DNA from: Rubrivivax sp.
GTDB taxonomy: Bacteria > Pseudomonadota > Gammaproteobacteria > Burkholderiales > Burkholderiaceae_C
Direction: 5' to 3'
NCBI GenBank assembly: GCA_020248945.1
Contig: JADCGQ010000012.1
Span: 62,001-126,000, forward strand
DNA: 64,000 nt
Below the pieces are notes generated by a model. That model had not been told where the DNA came from. It made no database searches and was given only the letters and a program-made list of their open reading frames with translations. The stretch's first letter is position 1, and each line of letters opens with the position of its first letter. Shown here piece by piece: positions 43,621-57,991 of the stretch. Position numbers and translations under genes: made by a program.

Positions 43621-46091
43621 CGTCCCACCCCGCTCGGCGCATGGCCCCACACCGCCTGGTGGCGGCGGTCGGGGCCGTGGTCGGCGGCCTGCTGGCCTTG
43701 TCGCTGGCGGCCCTGGCCTGGGTCGACCACGGCGCCAACGACGCGCGGGTGCAGGAGCAGACGGTGCTGATGGCGCGGGTCTTTGCCGACCATGCCACGC
43801 GCAGCATCGACTCCGCGGCGCTGGCCGCCGCCACCGTGGAAGACCTGCTCGAACGCAACGTCGAGCCCGACAGCCCCGAGGTCATCGGCGCGATGTCGCA
43901 GACCCTCGTGAACCTGCCGTTCCTGCGTGGCATGGCCGTGATCGACAGCCAGGGGCTGGTGCTGGCATCGGCCGACGCGGCTGAGCAGGGCATCGTGATC
44001 GACCTCGCCGCGCTCGGTCCGCAGCCGCCGGGCCGGCAAGCGGTGCTGGGCGGCTTCGTGCCGGCGCGCCGGCTGGCCGACCTGCATCCGGCCTATGCCG
44101 CACCGGTGGCGCGCGGCGTTGGCTTCGTGCCCTTGCTGAGCACCACGCGCCGCAGCGACGGCCGCGAGCTCGTCGTGGTGTCGCTGGTGAACATCGATGC
44201 CTTGCTGAACTTCCAGCAGGTGACGATGGGCGACGAGCGCATGGCCTCGGCCCTGCTCGGCTTTGGCGGGCGGCTGCTGGGCGCCACCCAGGCGGTCGAG
44301 CGCCACTCGGGCGAGGACCTGTCGGCGCTGCCCCCCTTCGTGCAGTTCCTGCCCGCCCGCGAACACGGCAGCTGGACGGGCGCAGGCCTGCGCCGTGGCG
44401 TGCAGATGGCGTCGTTCCGCACGTCGCGCCACTGGCCGCTGCTGGCTTGGGTGGAGTTCGACAGAGATGCCGCCCATGCGCAGTGGTGGCGCGACAGCCA
44501 AGGCCGCATGTTCGTGGGCGTGGGCGTGCTCGCGGTGACCTTCCTGATGACGCTGCTGGCGGTGCGCAGCCTGCGCGCCCGCGCGGCCACGCAGGCCCGG
44601 ATCGTCGAGCGCGAGCGTGAGATGGGCGCCACGCTCGCCGGGCTGCAGGAGGTGGTGTTCCGCTGCAGTGCCGACGGCCTGCTGGTGTTCGTGAACCCCG
44701 CCTGGGAGCGGCTGACCGGCCGTGACGCGGCCTCGTGGAGCGGCGTGCCCTTCGTCGACGCCGTGGCCGAGGCCGATCGCGCGAAGGCCGACCGCCTGCT
44801 GAGGGCCCTGCCGACCGACGGCCTGGCCCAGACGCTGGCGCTGTCCCTGCAGGCCGCCGACGGCCGTGCCTTGCCGCACGAGTGCACCGTGACGCCCCTG
44901 CCCCGCGGTGCCGGCTTCGTGGGCAGTGCCGTCGACGTGACCGAGCGGCTGGAAGCCCGGCGGCGCCTGCAGTCGCAGCTCGCGTTCACCGAGATGCTGC
45001 TCGAGAGCAGCCCGTTGCCGATGTCGGTGGTGGGGCGCGACCGGCGCTACCGCATCGTCAACCGCGCCTGGGAGGCCTTCAGCGGCCGCCAGCGTGAGCA
45101 GGCACTGGGCGCTCCGGTGGGCATCCACCTGTCGCCGGCTGACCGCCTCGAGCACGAGGCCCGCGACGCGCAGGTCTACCGCACGGGCGAGCCCTTGCGC
45201 TACGAGGCCCGCCTGCACCACGCCGACGGCTCGATGCGCGACGTGGTGATCGAAAAGCGCGCACTGCCGGGTGTCGATGGCAACGAGCCCTCGGGCATCC
45301 TGGCCGTGATCATCGACGTGACCGAGTTCCGCGAGGCCGAGCGCGCCACGCGCGAGGCGCGCGACGCCGCCGAGGACGCATCACGCGCTAAGAGCGAGTT
45401 CATCGCCAACATCAGCCATGAGCTGCGCACGCCGCTGCAGTCGATCATCGGCTTCTCGGAGCTGGGTCTGCGCCGCGCCGGCGAGCAGGTGCGCCTGGCC
45501 GCGATGTTCGACGACATCCACGCCTCGGGCCAGCGCATGCTGGCGCTGGTGAACGACCTGCTCGACGTGGCACGCATCGAAAGCAGCGTCGGCACATTGC
45601 ACCTGGAGCGCGGCGACCTGCGCACGCCCGTGCGCGAGGTGCTGCGCGAGTTGGAGCCGCTGGCGGCCAAGCGCGGCGTGGTGTTGGTCGAGCACTTGTC
45701 CGAGGCGCCGATGACGGCCAAGCTGGACCCGCTGCGCTTCCAGCAGGTGGTGCGCAACGTGGTGGCCAACGCCATCCGGTTCTCGCCGGATGGTGGGCAG
45801 GTCGACATCGGCGCCGATGTCACCGACGCCGGCGAGTGGCGGCTGGGCATTGCCGACCGCGGCCCCGGCATCCCCGAAGACGAACTCGAAGGCGTGTTCG
45901 AGGCCTTCGTGCAGAGCAGCCGCACCAAGGACGGCTCGGGCGGCACAGGCCTGGGCCTGGCCATCAGCCGCACCATCATGCACGCGCACGGCGGGCGCAT
46001 CACGGCGCGCAACCGCGAGGGCGGGGGTTCGGTGTTCGAGATCGTGCTGCCGGCGCGCGGCGGCGACACGATGCCCGCCTCGCTGCAGTAA
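43617..46091 (+). CDS. Membrane PAS sensor histidine kinase
   Basis: 824 aa from the GTG overlapping the binding-protein stop; an ATG at 43641 (816 aa) is possible. Transmembrane helices at about 14-35 and 299-317 bracket a 260-residue periplasmic sensor. Two PAS domains follow (about 330-445 and 455-570). The HisKA H-box is ISHELRTP (H601). The HATPase motifs are NAIRFSPDGG, DRGPGIPEDE and GTGLGLAI. No receiver or HPt is attached, which fits relay through the separate REC and REC-HPt proteins nearby. Confidence 0.9.
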   Translation: MTSHPARRMAPHRLVAAVGAVVGGLLALSLAALAWVDHGANDARVQEQTVLMARVFADHATRSIDSAALAAATVEDLLERNVEPDSPEVIGAMSQTLVNLPFLRGMAVIDSQGLVLASADAAEQGIVIDLAALGPQPPGRQAVLGGFVPARRLADLHPAYAAPVARGVGFVPLLSTTRRSDGRELVVVSLVNIDALLNFQQVTMGDERMASALLGFGGRLLGATQAVERHSGEDLSALPPFVQFLPAREHGSWTGAGLRRGVQMASFRTSRHWPLLAWVEFDRDAAHAQWWRDSQGRMFVGVGVLAVTFLMTLLAVRSLRARAATQARIVEREREMGATLAGLQEVVFRCSADGLLVFVNPAWERLTGRDAASWSGVPFVDAVAEADRAKADRLLRALPTDGLAQTLALSLQAADGRALPHECTVTPLPRGAGFVGSAVDVTERLEARRRLQSQLAFTEMLLESSPLPMSVVGRDRRYRIVNRAWEAFSGRQREQALGAPVGIHLSPADRLEHEARDAQVYRTGEPLRYEARLHHADGSMRDVVIEKRALPGVDGNEPSGILAVIIDVTEFREAERATREARDAAEDASRAKSEFIANISHELRTPLQSIIGFSELGLRRAGEQVRLAAMFDDIHASGQRMLALVNDLLDVARIESSVGTLHLERGDLRTPVREVLRELEPLAAKRGVVLVEHLSEAPMTAKLDPLRFQQVVRNVVANAIRFSPDGGQVDIGADVTDAGEWRLGIADRGPGIPEDELEGVFEAFVQSSRTKDGSGGTGLGLAISRTIMHAHGGRITARNREGGGSVFEIVLPARGGDTMPASLQ

Positions 46092-46127
46092 ACAACAAGG
46101 CCGCCGGCCCTGGCGGGGCGGCGGCCT
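46091..46127 (-). terminator. Terminator after atpC
   Basis: The minus strand reads AGGCCGCC-N14-GGCGGCCT (stem 46098-46127) followed by TGTTGTT. It lies 35 bases after the atpC stop and touches the TAA of the convergent histidine kinase gene. The T-tract is interrupted, so efficiency is uncertain. Confidence 0.65.
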
Positions 46128-46161
46128 GTGCGGAGCGGCGGGCCCGGAGCCCGTGCGGCGC

Positions 46162-46581
46162 CTACTTCTTGCGCAGCTTCTGGATCGCGGCCAGCTGGGC
46201 GGCCATGGCGGCGAACTCGCCCTGGGCAGCGGCCAGGTCGATGTCGCTCTTGGCGTTTTTCATCGCCTCTTCGGCCAGCTTCTTGGCCTCGGTAGCCTTG
46301 GCTTCGTCGAGGTCGTGGCCGCGGATGGCGGTGTCGGCGAGCACCGTCACCACGCCCGGCTGCACCTCGAGAATGCCGCCGGCGACGAACACGAACTCTT
46401 CCTCGCCGTTGTCGGCGCGCTCGATGCGCACGGCACCGGGCTTGATGCGGGTGATCAGCGGCGTGTGGCGCGGCAGGATGCCGAGCTCGCCGTTTTCGCC
46501 CGGCAGGGCCACGAACTTGGCCTCGCCGCTGAAGATGCTCTCTTCAGCGGAGACGACGTCGACGTGAATGGTGTTGGCCAT
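46162..46581 (-). CDS. atpC: ATP synthase F1 subunit epsilon
   Basis: 139 aa, full length. N-terminal beta-sandwich ([40 protein letters not shown]) and C-terminal helical pair. Regulates rotation of the F1 central stalk. Separated from atpD by the 122-base spacer with dispersed repeat copy B; the other atp spacers are 9-111 bases. Confidence 0.96.
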   Translation of the reverse strand: MANTIHVDVVSAEESIFSGEAKFVALPGENGELGILPRHTPLITRIKPGAVRIERADNGEEEFVFVAGGILEVQPGVVTVLADTAIRGHDLDEAKATEAKKLAEEAMKNAKSDIDLAAAQGEFAAMAAQLAAIQKLRKK

Positions 46582-46611
46582 CTTTGGAGTCCTTTAGCAG
46601 TCGAGCAAACC

Positions 46612-46699
46612 GGCCAAGCCCTACGCCGCGGAACCGGCTTTGCCGGGCCGCTGGCGTGCGGCCCCCTCGGGGGGTAGCGAGCGCCAGCGAGCTTGGGGG
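46612..46699. repeat. Dispersed intergenic repeat, copy B (atpD-atpC spacer)
   Basis: 88 bases matching 21590-21676 in the same orientation, including CCGCGGAACCGGCTTTGCCG and a CCCCCTCGGGGG core. It ends 4 bases before the atpD stop and lies within an operon on the minus strand, as copy A does. Confidence 0.85.
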
Positions 46700-46703
46700 C
46701 CCG

Positions 46704-49026
<2,323 letters not shown>

Positions 49027-49053
49027 GGTCTTGCTCCTTCGCTGCGCCGGCGT

Positions 49054-50607
<1,554 letters not shown>

Positions 50608-50633
50608 GGGGTGCTCCTATTGCTTCGCTCGGC

Positions 50634-51173
50634 TCAGCTGGCCAGCGAGAGCTTCATCTGTTCGAGACGGGCCTTGACCGAGGTGTCCAGCACTTCGTCG
50701 CCCACGGTGACGCGGATGCCGCCGATGAGTTCGGGCAGCACCTCGATGCGCGCATTCAGGCGGCGGCCGAAGCGCTTTTCGAGCGTGGCGAGCACGTCGG
50801 GCAGTTGCCCGGCGTCGATCGGGAAGGCGCTTTCCACGAGCGCGTCGGACACGCCGCCCTGGGCGTTGACGAGGGTCGAGAACTGCGCCGCGATCTCGGG
50901 CAGCACCGACAGGCGGCCGTTTTCAAGCACCGCACGCAGCAGGTTGCCGGCCTTGGCATGCAAGGACAGGCCCTGCTGCAGCGCGATGCCGGCGATGACG
51001 TCGAAGACCTGGTCCGTCGACACCTTGGGGTTGTCGGCGAACTGCTTCAGCAGCGGGTCGGCAGCCAGGGCGGCCAGGTCGGTGACCTGACTCTTCAGGG
51101 CCGCGGCGTCTGCACCAGCGGCCTTGAACAAGGCTTCGGCGTAAGGCCTGGCGAGGGTGGCGATCTCGGCCAT
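50634..51173 (-). CDS. atpH: ATP synthase F1 subunit delta
   Basis: 179 aa. Peripheral stalk subunit joining b to the alpha3beta3 head. [12 protein letters not shown] at the start and [23 protein letters not shown] at the end match OSCP/delta. The gene begins 9 bases after the atpF stop. Confidence 0.96.
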   Translation of the reverse strand: MAEIATLARPYAEALFKAAGADAAALKSQVTDLAALAADPLLKQFADNPKVSTDQVFDVIAGIALQQGLSLHAKAGNLLRAVLENGRLSVLPEIAAQFSTLVNAQGGVSDALVESAFPIDAGQLPDVLATLEKRFGRRLNARIEVLPELIGGIRVTVGDEVLDTSVKARLEQMKLSLAS

Positions 51174-51182
51174 GGTGCGTCC

Positions 51183-51653
51183 TCAGAGCTCGGTCTTCAG
51201 GCGCGACAGCAGCTCGGCGTGCACGCCGGCGTTGACCTCGCGCTTGAGGATGGCTTCGGCGCCCTTGACGGCCAGCCCGGCAACCTGGTCGCGCAGCGTC
51301 TCGCGGGCCTTCACCGACTCCTGCTCGGCCTCGGCGCGGGCGGCGGCGATGATCTTCGCGGCTTCCTCAGAAGCGCGGCCCTTGGCCTCTTCGACCATCT
51401 GCTGCGCCAGGCGCTCGGCGTCGGCCAGGCGCTTGGCCGCATCGGTGCGCGCGGCGGCGAGCTGCTGCTCGACGCGCGAGTTGGCTGCGGCGAGGTCGGC
51501 CTTGGCCTTGTCGGCGGCCGACAGGCCTTCGGCGATCTTCTTCGCGCGCTCGTCCAGGGCTGCCGTGATCGGCGGCCAGATGAAGCGCATCGTGAACCAG
51601 ACCAGGATCGCAAAGACGATCAGCTGGAAGATGAGTGTGGCGTTGATGCTCAC
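51183..51653 (-). CDS. atpF: ATP synthase Fo subunit b
   Basis: 156 aa. One N-terminal transmembrane helix (about 6-26) and a long Ala/Glu/Lys-rich coiled coil, as expected for the peripheral stalk. [27 protein letters not shown] is typical of betaproteobacterial b. Confidence 0.96.
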   Translation of the reverse strand: MSINATLIFQLIVFAILVWFTMRFIWPPITAALDERAKKIAEGLSAADKAKADLAAANSRVEQQLAAARTDAAKRLADAERLAQQMVEEAKGRASEEAAKIIAAARAEAEQESVKARETLRDQVAGLAVKGAEAILKREVNAGVHAELLSRLKTEL

Positions 51654-51731
51654 GGCGTGAACCTCGTCATGGGAGACCGTGGGTGGCCGTGCCTGGCACC
51701 GCCACCCCCTGCGACCCGGTGGAACCGGGAC

Positions 51732-53469
<1,738 letters not shown>

Positions 53470-53505
53470 GGGCAAACCAGCGGTTGTGAGCAGCAAAGCC
53501 AATCG

Positions 53506-53511
53506 ATTATA
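53506..53511 (-). promoter_or_regulatory. -10 element of the atp operon promoter
   Basis: The minus strand reads a perfect TATAAT. Transcription would start near 53499, about 30 bases before the chosen atpI ATG. The -35 region is GC-rich and poor (CTGGGG at 17 bases). Confidence 0.6.
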
Positions 53512-53625
53512 CGAAGAAACCCGCGGTGCCCCAGAATGTCCCTGGTTGTGTGAACTTCAGACCGGCCTCAGGGTCGTAGCGCAGGCTCGGGGCACGCCGC
53601 TCGGGCGCCGCCATTCCGTCACCGC

Positions 53626-55746
53626 ATGAAACTCCTTCCCTCGTTGTTTGCGCTCGGCCTCGCCGCCACCGCCCTGGCCGTGGCGGCGCAGGGCTCGGCT
53701 GTCGTCACCACGCCACAGGTGAAGGCCGGGCTGGTGGCCCATGCGCCCGAGGGCCTGGTGCCGGGCAAGCCCGCCTGGCTGGGCCTCAAGATCGAACACA
53801 AGCCGCACTGGCACACCTACTGGAAGAACCCCGGCGATTCCGGCCTGCCGACGACGCTGACCTGGACGCTGCCGCCCGGCGTGAGCGCCGGCGAGATCGA
53901 CTGGCCGACGCCGAAGCGGCTGCCCATCGGCCCGCTGATGAACTTCGGCTACGAGGACACGCTGCTGCTGCCGGTACCGCTGTCGGTGCCGGCGGGCTTT
54001 GCCGGCGGCACGCTGGAGGTCAAGCTCAACGCCGAGTGGCTGGTCTGCAAGGATGTCTGCATCCCGGAGAGCGGCGAGTTCGTGCTGCAGCTGCCGGTGA
54101 ACGCGGCCACCGCCGGACACGCGGCGCTGTTCGCGGCTGCCCGCGCCGCGCGCCCGCAGGACGTGGCGGGCGCCGATGCCAAGGCCGCCGTCGAAGGCCC
54201 TGATCTGGTGGTGCGCGTGACCGGCCTGCCGGTGGCGTGGCAGGGCCGCGAGCTGGGCTTCCTGCCCGAGACGGTGGGCGTCATCGTCAACGCCGCCAAG
54301 CCGCAGACCTCGTGGGACGCCGGCACCTGGACGGCGCGTGTGCCGCTCGATCCGCAACGCAGCGACTCGCCCACCACGATGCCGCTGGTGCTGACGAGCG
54401 CCGGCGAAGTGGCCGGCCTGCGCGTGGCCGCCACCGTCACCACGCCTTGGCCGGCCGTGGCCCCGCCGGCGCCGCTGCCAGCACTGGGCAACGCCGAGAT
54501 CACGCTCGCTCCCGCGGCCGCCGCGCCACCGGGCTTCGTGCTCGCCGTGGCCTTTGCGCTGGTGGGCGGCCTCATCCTGAACCTGATGCCTTGCGTGTTC
54601 CCGGTGCTGTCGCTCAAGGTGCTGGGCTTTGCGCGCACCGGGGCTGATCGCCGAGCGCAGTTGGCCGGCGGCCTGGCCTACACCGGGGGCGTCGTGCTCA
54701 GCTTCGTGGCGCTGGCGGCGGTGCTGCTGGCCTTGCGTGCCGGCGGCGAACAGCTCGGCTGGGGCTTCCAGCTGCAGCACCCGGCGGTGGTGGCGGTGCT
54801 GGCGGCGCTGTTCACGCTGATCGGCCTCAACCTGGCCGGCGTCTTCGAGTTCGGCTCGGTGCTGCCCTCGTCGTGGGCCGGCGCGCAGGCGCGGCATCCG
54901 GTGGCGGACCACTTCCTCACCGGCGTGCTGGCGGTGGCCGTGGCCAGCCCGTGCACGGCGCCGTTCATGGGCGCCTCGCTGGGTGCGGCCATCACCATGC
55001 CGCCGGTGCAGGCGCTGGCGGTGTTCGCGGCCCTGGGCCTCGGCATGGCCTTGCCCTACCTGGCCGCCAGTGCCTGGCCGGCGCTGGCGCGCGCGCTGCC
55101 GCGGCCGGGCATCTGGATGCAGCACTTCAAGACGCTGATGGCCTTCCCGATGTTCGCCACCGTCGTGTGGCTGGTGTGGGTGCTGGGCGTGCAGGTGGGC
55201 ATCGACGGCGCCGTGGCGCTGCTCGGCCTCTTGGTGGCGCTGGCCTTCGTGGCCTGGGCCGTGGGCTCGCCGACGCTCGGCCCCAAGGCCCGCGGCGGCT
55301 TCGGCACCGCCGCCGTGCTGCTGCTGGTGGCGGCCCTCGTGTGGGCGGCGCCGGCCTTGCGCCAGGACGCCATCGCCGGCGGCAGCGCCGCGCAGGCCAG
55401 CGACGGCTGGGAGCCCTGGAGCACCGCTCGCGTGGCCCAGGCCCAGGCCGAGGGCCGCACGGTGTTCGTCGACTTCACCGCCGCCTGGTGCGTGACCTGC
55501 CAGTTCAACAAGCGCACCACGATGGCGGCCGATGACGTGAAGGCGGCGTTCGCCGACAAGCAGGTGCTGCGTCTGCGCGCCGACTGGACCAAGCGCGACC
55601 CCGCCATCACCGAGCAGCTCACGCGCTACGGCCGCAGCGGTGTGCCGGTGTACGCCGTCTATACCCCCGGCGCAGCAGGGCCACGGCTGCTGAGCGAAAT
55701 TCTCTCGGTCGACGAGGTGCTCGGCGCGATTGGCGCCGGGCGCTGA
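53626..55746 (+). CDS. dsbD: Protein-disulfide reductase DsbD family
   Basis: 706 aa. Signal peptide (to about residue 22), N-terminal beta-sandwich with the cysteine pair VCKDVC, an eight-helix core with the paired transmembrane cysteines (LMPCVFP, ASPCTAPFMG), and a C-terminal thioredoxin domain with CVTC at 622-625. It carries electrons from cytoplasmic thioredoxin to periplasmic partners. The N-terminal region resembles ScsB-like forms more than E. coli DsbD-alpha. The redoxin gene follows after 32 bases. Confidence 0.92.
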   Translation: MKLLPSLFALGLAATALAVAAQGSAVVTTPQVKAGLVAHAPEGLVPGKPAWLGLKIEHKPHWHTYWKNPGDSGLPTTLTWTLPPGVSAGEIDWPTPKRLPIGPLMNFGYEDTLLLPVPLSVPAGFAGGTLEVKLNAEWLVCKDVCIPESGEFVLQLPVNAATAGHAALFAAARAARPQDVAGADAKAAVEGPDLVVRVTGLPVAWQGRELGFLPETVGVIVNAAKPQTSWDAGTWTARVPLDPQRSDSPTTMPLVLTSAGEVAGLRVAATVTTPWPAVAPPAPLPALGNAEITLAPAAAAPPGFVLAVAFALVGGLILNLMPCVFPVLSLKVLGFARTGADRRAQLAGGLAYTGGVVLSFVALAAVLLALRAGGEQLGWGFQLQHPAVVAVLAALFTLIGLNLAGVFEFGSVLPSSWAGAQARHPVADHFLTGVLAVAVASPCTAPFMGASLGAAITMPPVQALAVFAALGLGMALPYLAASAWPALARALPRPGIWMQHFKTLMAFPMFATVVWLVWVLGVQVGIDGAVALLGLLVALAFVAWAVGSPTLGPKARGGFGTAAVLLLVAALVWAAPALRQDAIAGGSAAQASDGWEPWSTARVAQAQAEGRTVFVDFTAAWCVTCQFNKRTTMAADDVKAAFADKQVLRLRADWTKRDPAITEQLTRYGRSGVPVYAVYTPGAAGPRLLSEILSVDEVLGAIGAGR

Positions 55747-55778
55747 GCGCGACGCCCCGCGTTCAACAGGAGTTCGCC

Positions 55779-56393
55779 ATGCAGATGCTCGCCCGCACCC
55801 TGGTCGCCACCACGCTGGCGCTGGCCGCCACCGCGGCGCTGGCCAACGCCACCGTCGGCCAGCCGGCGCCGGCCTTCACGGCGACCGACGCCGCCGGCAA
55901 GTCCGTCTCGCTGGCCGACTTCAAGGGCAAGCACGTCGTGCTCGAGTGGGTGAACCCCGGCTGCCCGTACGTCGTCAAGCATTACAGCAGCGGCAACATG
56001 CAGGGCACGCAGCGCGAGGCCACGGCCAAGGGCGTGGTCTGGCTCAGCGTCAACAGCACCGCCACCGACTCGCGCGACTACCGCGCTCCCGCCGACATGG
56101 CCGGCTGGATGCAGCAACAGAAGGCCGCCGCCACCGCCACGCTGATGGACGCCGATGGCAAGCTCGGCCGCGCGTTTGGTGCCCGCACCACGCCGCACAT
56201 GTATGTCATCGATCCCGCCGGCAAGCTCGTGTATGCCGGCGCCATCGACAACAAGCCCAGCAGCAACCCGGCCGACACCGCCACGGCCACCAACCACGTC
56301 AAGGTGGCCCTGGCCGAGCTGCTGGCCGGCAAGCCGGTGAGCACGCCCGTCACGCGGCCGTACGGCTGCTCGGTGAAGTACTCGTCGATGTAG
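55779..56393 (+). CDS. Periplasmic redoxin (AhpC/TSA-like), single active-site cysteine
   Basis: 204 aa with AGGAG 7 bases before the ATG. Signal peptide to about residue 22. The thioredoxin-fold motif is NPGCPYVVKHY, so C62 stands alone rather than in a CxxC; the only other cysteine is C197 near the C-terminus (YGCSVKYSS). This resembles 2-Cys peroxiredoxin-like proteins with a C-terminal resolving cysteine. Directly downstream of dsbD, which could reduce it. Confidence 0.85.
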   Translation: MQMLARTLVATTLALAATAALANATVGQPAPAFTATDAAGKSVSLADFKGKHVVLEWVNPGCPYVVKHYSSGNMQGTQREATAKGVVWLSVNSTATDSRDYRAPADMAGWMQQQKAAATATLMDADGKLGRAFGARTTPHMYVIDPAGKLVYAGAIDNKPSSNPADTATATNHVKVALAELLAGKPVSTPVTRPYGCSVKYSSM

Positions 56394-56433
56394 ACCCGGG
56401 CGTCTTCAGGTCGGCTTCATCGGGCCGGCCGAG

Positions 56434-56468
56434 CATCCCGTTCGCCGCATCACGCGGCAGACGGGATG
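56434..56468 (+). promoter_or_regulatory. Hairpin sequestering the DUF4266 translation start
   Basis: CATCCCGT (56434-56441) pairs with ACGGGATG (56461-56468), and an inner GCCGC/GCGGC stem (56444-56458) with loop ATCAC extends it, giving 13 pairs plus one wobble. The right arm contains the GGGATGG purine-rich sequence and the first candidate ATG of DUF4266. No U-tract follows, so it is not an intrinsic terminator. Confidence 0.5.
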
Positions 56469-56717
56469 GGCATGAAGACCTTCGATGGATGGAAGCTGCG
56501 GCGCCCTGTCGCGGCACTGGTGCTGGGTGCGATGGCGCTGCTCGGCGGCTGCGCGTCGATGGGCGTGCAGCCCTGGGAGCGCGACCTGCTCGCGCAACCC
56601 GCGATGGCGCCCGAGGGCGTGGCTCTGCACGGCGACCTCGACGACCACATCTACTTCAGCAAGGAAGCCGCCACCGGCGGCCGCGGCTTCGGCGGTGGAG
56701 GCTGCGGATGCAACTGA
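56466..56717 (+). CDS. DUF4266 lipoprotein
   Basis: 83 aa; ATG at 56466 or, two codons on, at 56472. Signal peptide with lipobox LGGC (C29), then ASMGVQPWERDLLAQPAM, which is the DUF4266 core, and a Gly-rich end with CGCN (C80, C82). Predicted outer-membrane lipoprotein. The stop overlaps DUF3570 by 10 bases. Family function is unknown; it is usually next to DUF3570. Confidence 0.85.
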   Translation: MGMKTFDGWKLRRPVAALVLGAMALLGGCASMGVQPWERDLLAQPAMAPEGVALHGDLDDHIYFSKEAATGGRGFGGGGCGCN

Positions 56718-57991
56718 GCCCCACCGATTGGCGAGCCGCCCTCGCCGGCGCCGCCGCCACGCTGCTGGCACCCGGGGCGCACGCCGCCGACGCCGCCACG
56801 CCCTGGCTCGTCGACACCGCCGTGCTGCTGTACAGCGAAGGCGGCGGCCGCGTGCGCGCCGTCGAGCCCGTGGTGGGCCTGAAGCGCACCGACGCCGCCG
56901 GGGTGACGACGGGCCTGAAGGTCACGCTCGACAGCCTCACCGGCGCCTCGCCCAACGGCGCCGTGGCTCAGCCCGGCGTGCAGACCTTCACCTCGCCCTC
57001 GGGCAAGGGCAGCTGGACGGCCGCGCCTGGCGTGCGCCCGCTCGACCCGAGCTTCAAGGACACCCGCGTCGCCCTGGCCGCCAACCAGGAACGCCCCTGG
57101 GGCGCCGACCAGCGCCTGAGCTACGGCGCGAACGTCTCGCGCGAGTACGACTTCACCTCGCTGGGCGCCAACGTCTCGCTGGCGCGCGACTTCGACCGCA
57201 AGAACACCACGCTGAGCATCGGCCTGGCGCTGGAGGCCGACCAGCTGCGCCCCGTGGGCGGCCAGCCCGCGGGCCTGAAGCCGATGTTCGGCGCCGGCTC
57301 GTCCAAGGGCGGCAACGGCTCGCGCCAGGTGGCCGACCTGCTGCTGGGCTGGACGCAGGTGGTCAACCGCCAGTGGCTGATGCAGCTGAACCTGGGCCTG
57401 GGCAGCGGCAGCGGCGAACATACCGATCCGTACAAGCTGCTGAGCGTGCTCGACGGCAGCAGCGGCCTCGTCACCGGCTCGCGCTACGTGGCCGAGTTGC
57501 GTCCGGACAGCCGCACGCGCACGAGCCTGTTCTGGGGCCACAAGGTCAGCCTGGGACCGGGCGTGCTCGACGCCTCGTACCGCTGGTACGGCGACGACTG
57601 GGGCGTGCGCGCCCACACGGTCGACCTGCGCTGGCGCCACCCGCTGCCCGGCGGCGGCTTCGTGCAGCCGCGCTGGCGCCACCACATCCAGCAGGCCGCC
57701 GACTTCTACCGCCCCTGGCTCATCGAAGGCCGCGACTGGAACAGCACGACGCAGACCAGCCCGCTGTCGGCGGCCTCGGCCGACGAGCGCCTGGGCGCCT
57801 TCTCGGCCGACACGGTGGGCGTCACGCTCGGCTGGCCGCTGGCCCGCGACAGCCTGCTCACGCTGCGCGCCGAAACCTATCGCCAGCGGCAGGACGCGCC
57901 GAGCGGCGCGCCCGGCGTGCTGGCCACGCTGGCACCGGCGCTCGACCTGAAGGCGACGATGCTGACGGTGGGATGGTCGTTCCGCTGGTGA
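56708..57991 (+). CDS. DUF3570 outer-membrane protein with flavinylation-like motif
   Basis: 427 aa. Signal peptide (APGAHA, cleavage near residue 27), then alternating strands and a C-terminal aromatic end (WSFRW), consistent with an outer-membrane beta barrel. Residues 75-81 read DSLTGAS, matching the ApbE acceptor pattern Dxx(S/T)GA(S/T); T78 would be the FMN site. ApbE is encoded immediately downstream with overlap. The barrel prediction and flavinylation are inferences; DUF3570 membership rests on overall features and the DUF4266 neighbour. Confidence 0.85.
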   Translation: MQLSPTDWRAALAGAAATLLAPGAHAADAATPWLVDTAVLLYSEGGGRVRAVEPVVGLKRTDAAGVTTGLKVTLDSLTGASPNGAVAQPGVQTFTSPSGKGSWTAAPGVRPLDPSFKDTRVALAANQERPWGADQRLSYGANVSREYDFTSLGANVSLARDFDRKNTTLSIGLALEADQLRPVGGQPAGLKPMFGAGSSKGGNGSRQVADLLLGWTQVVNRQWLMQLNLGLGSGSGEHTDPYKLLSVLDGSSGLVTGSRYVAELRPDSRTRTSLFWGHKVSLGPGVLDASYRWYGDDWGVRAHTVDLRWRHPLPGGGFVQPRWRHHIQQAADFYRPWLIEGRDWNSTTQTSPLSAASADERLGAFSADTVGVTLGWPLARDSLLTLRAETYRQRQDAPSGAPGVLATLAPALDLKATMLTVGWSFRW

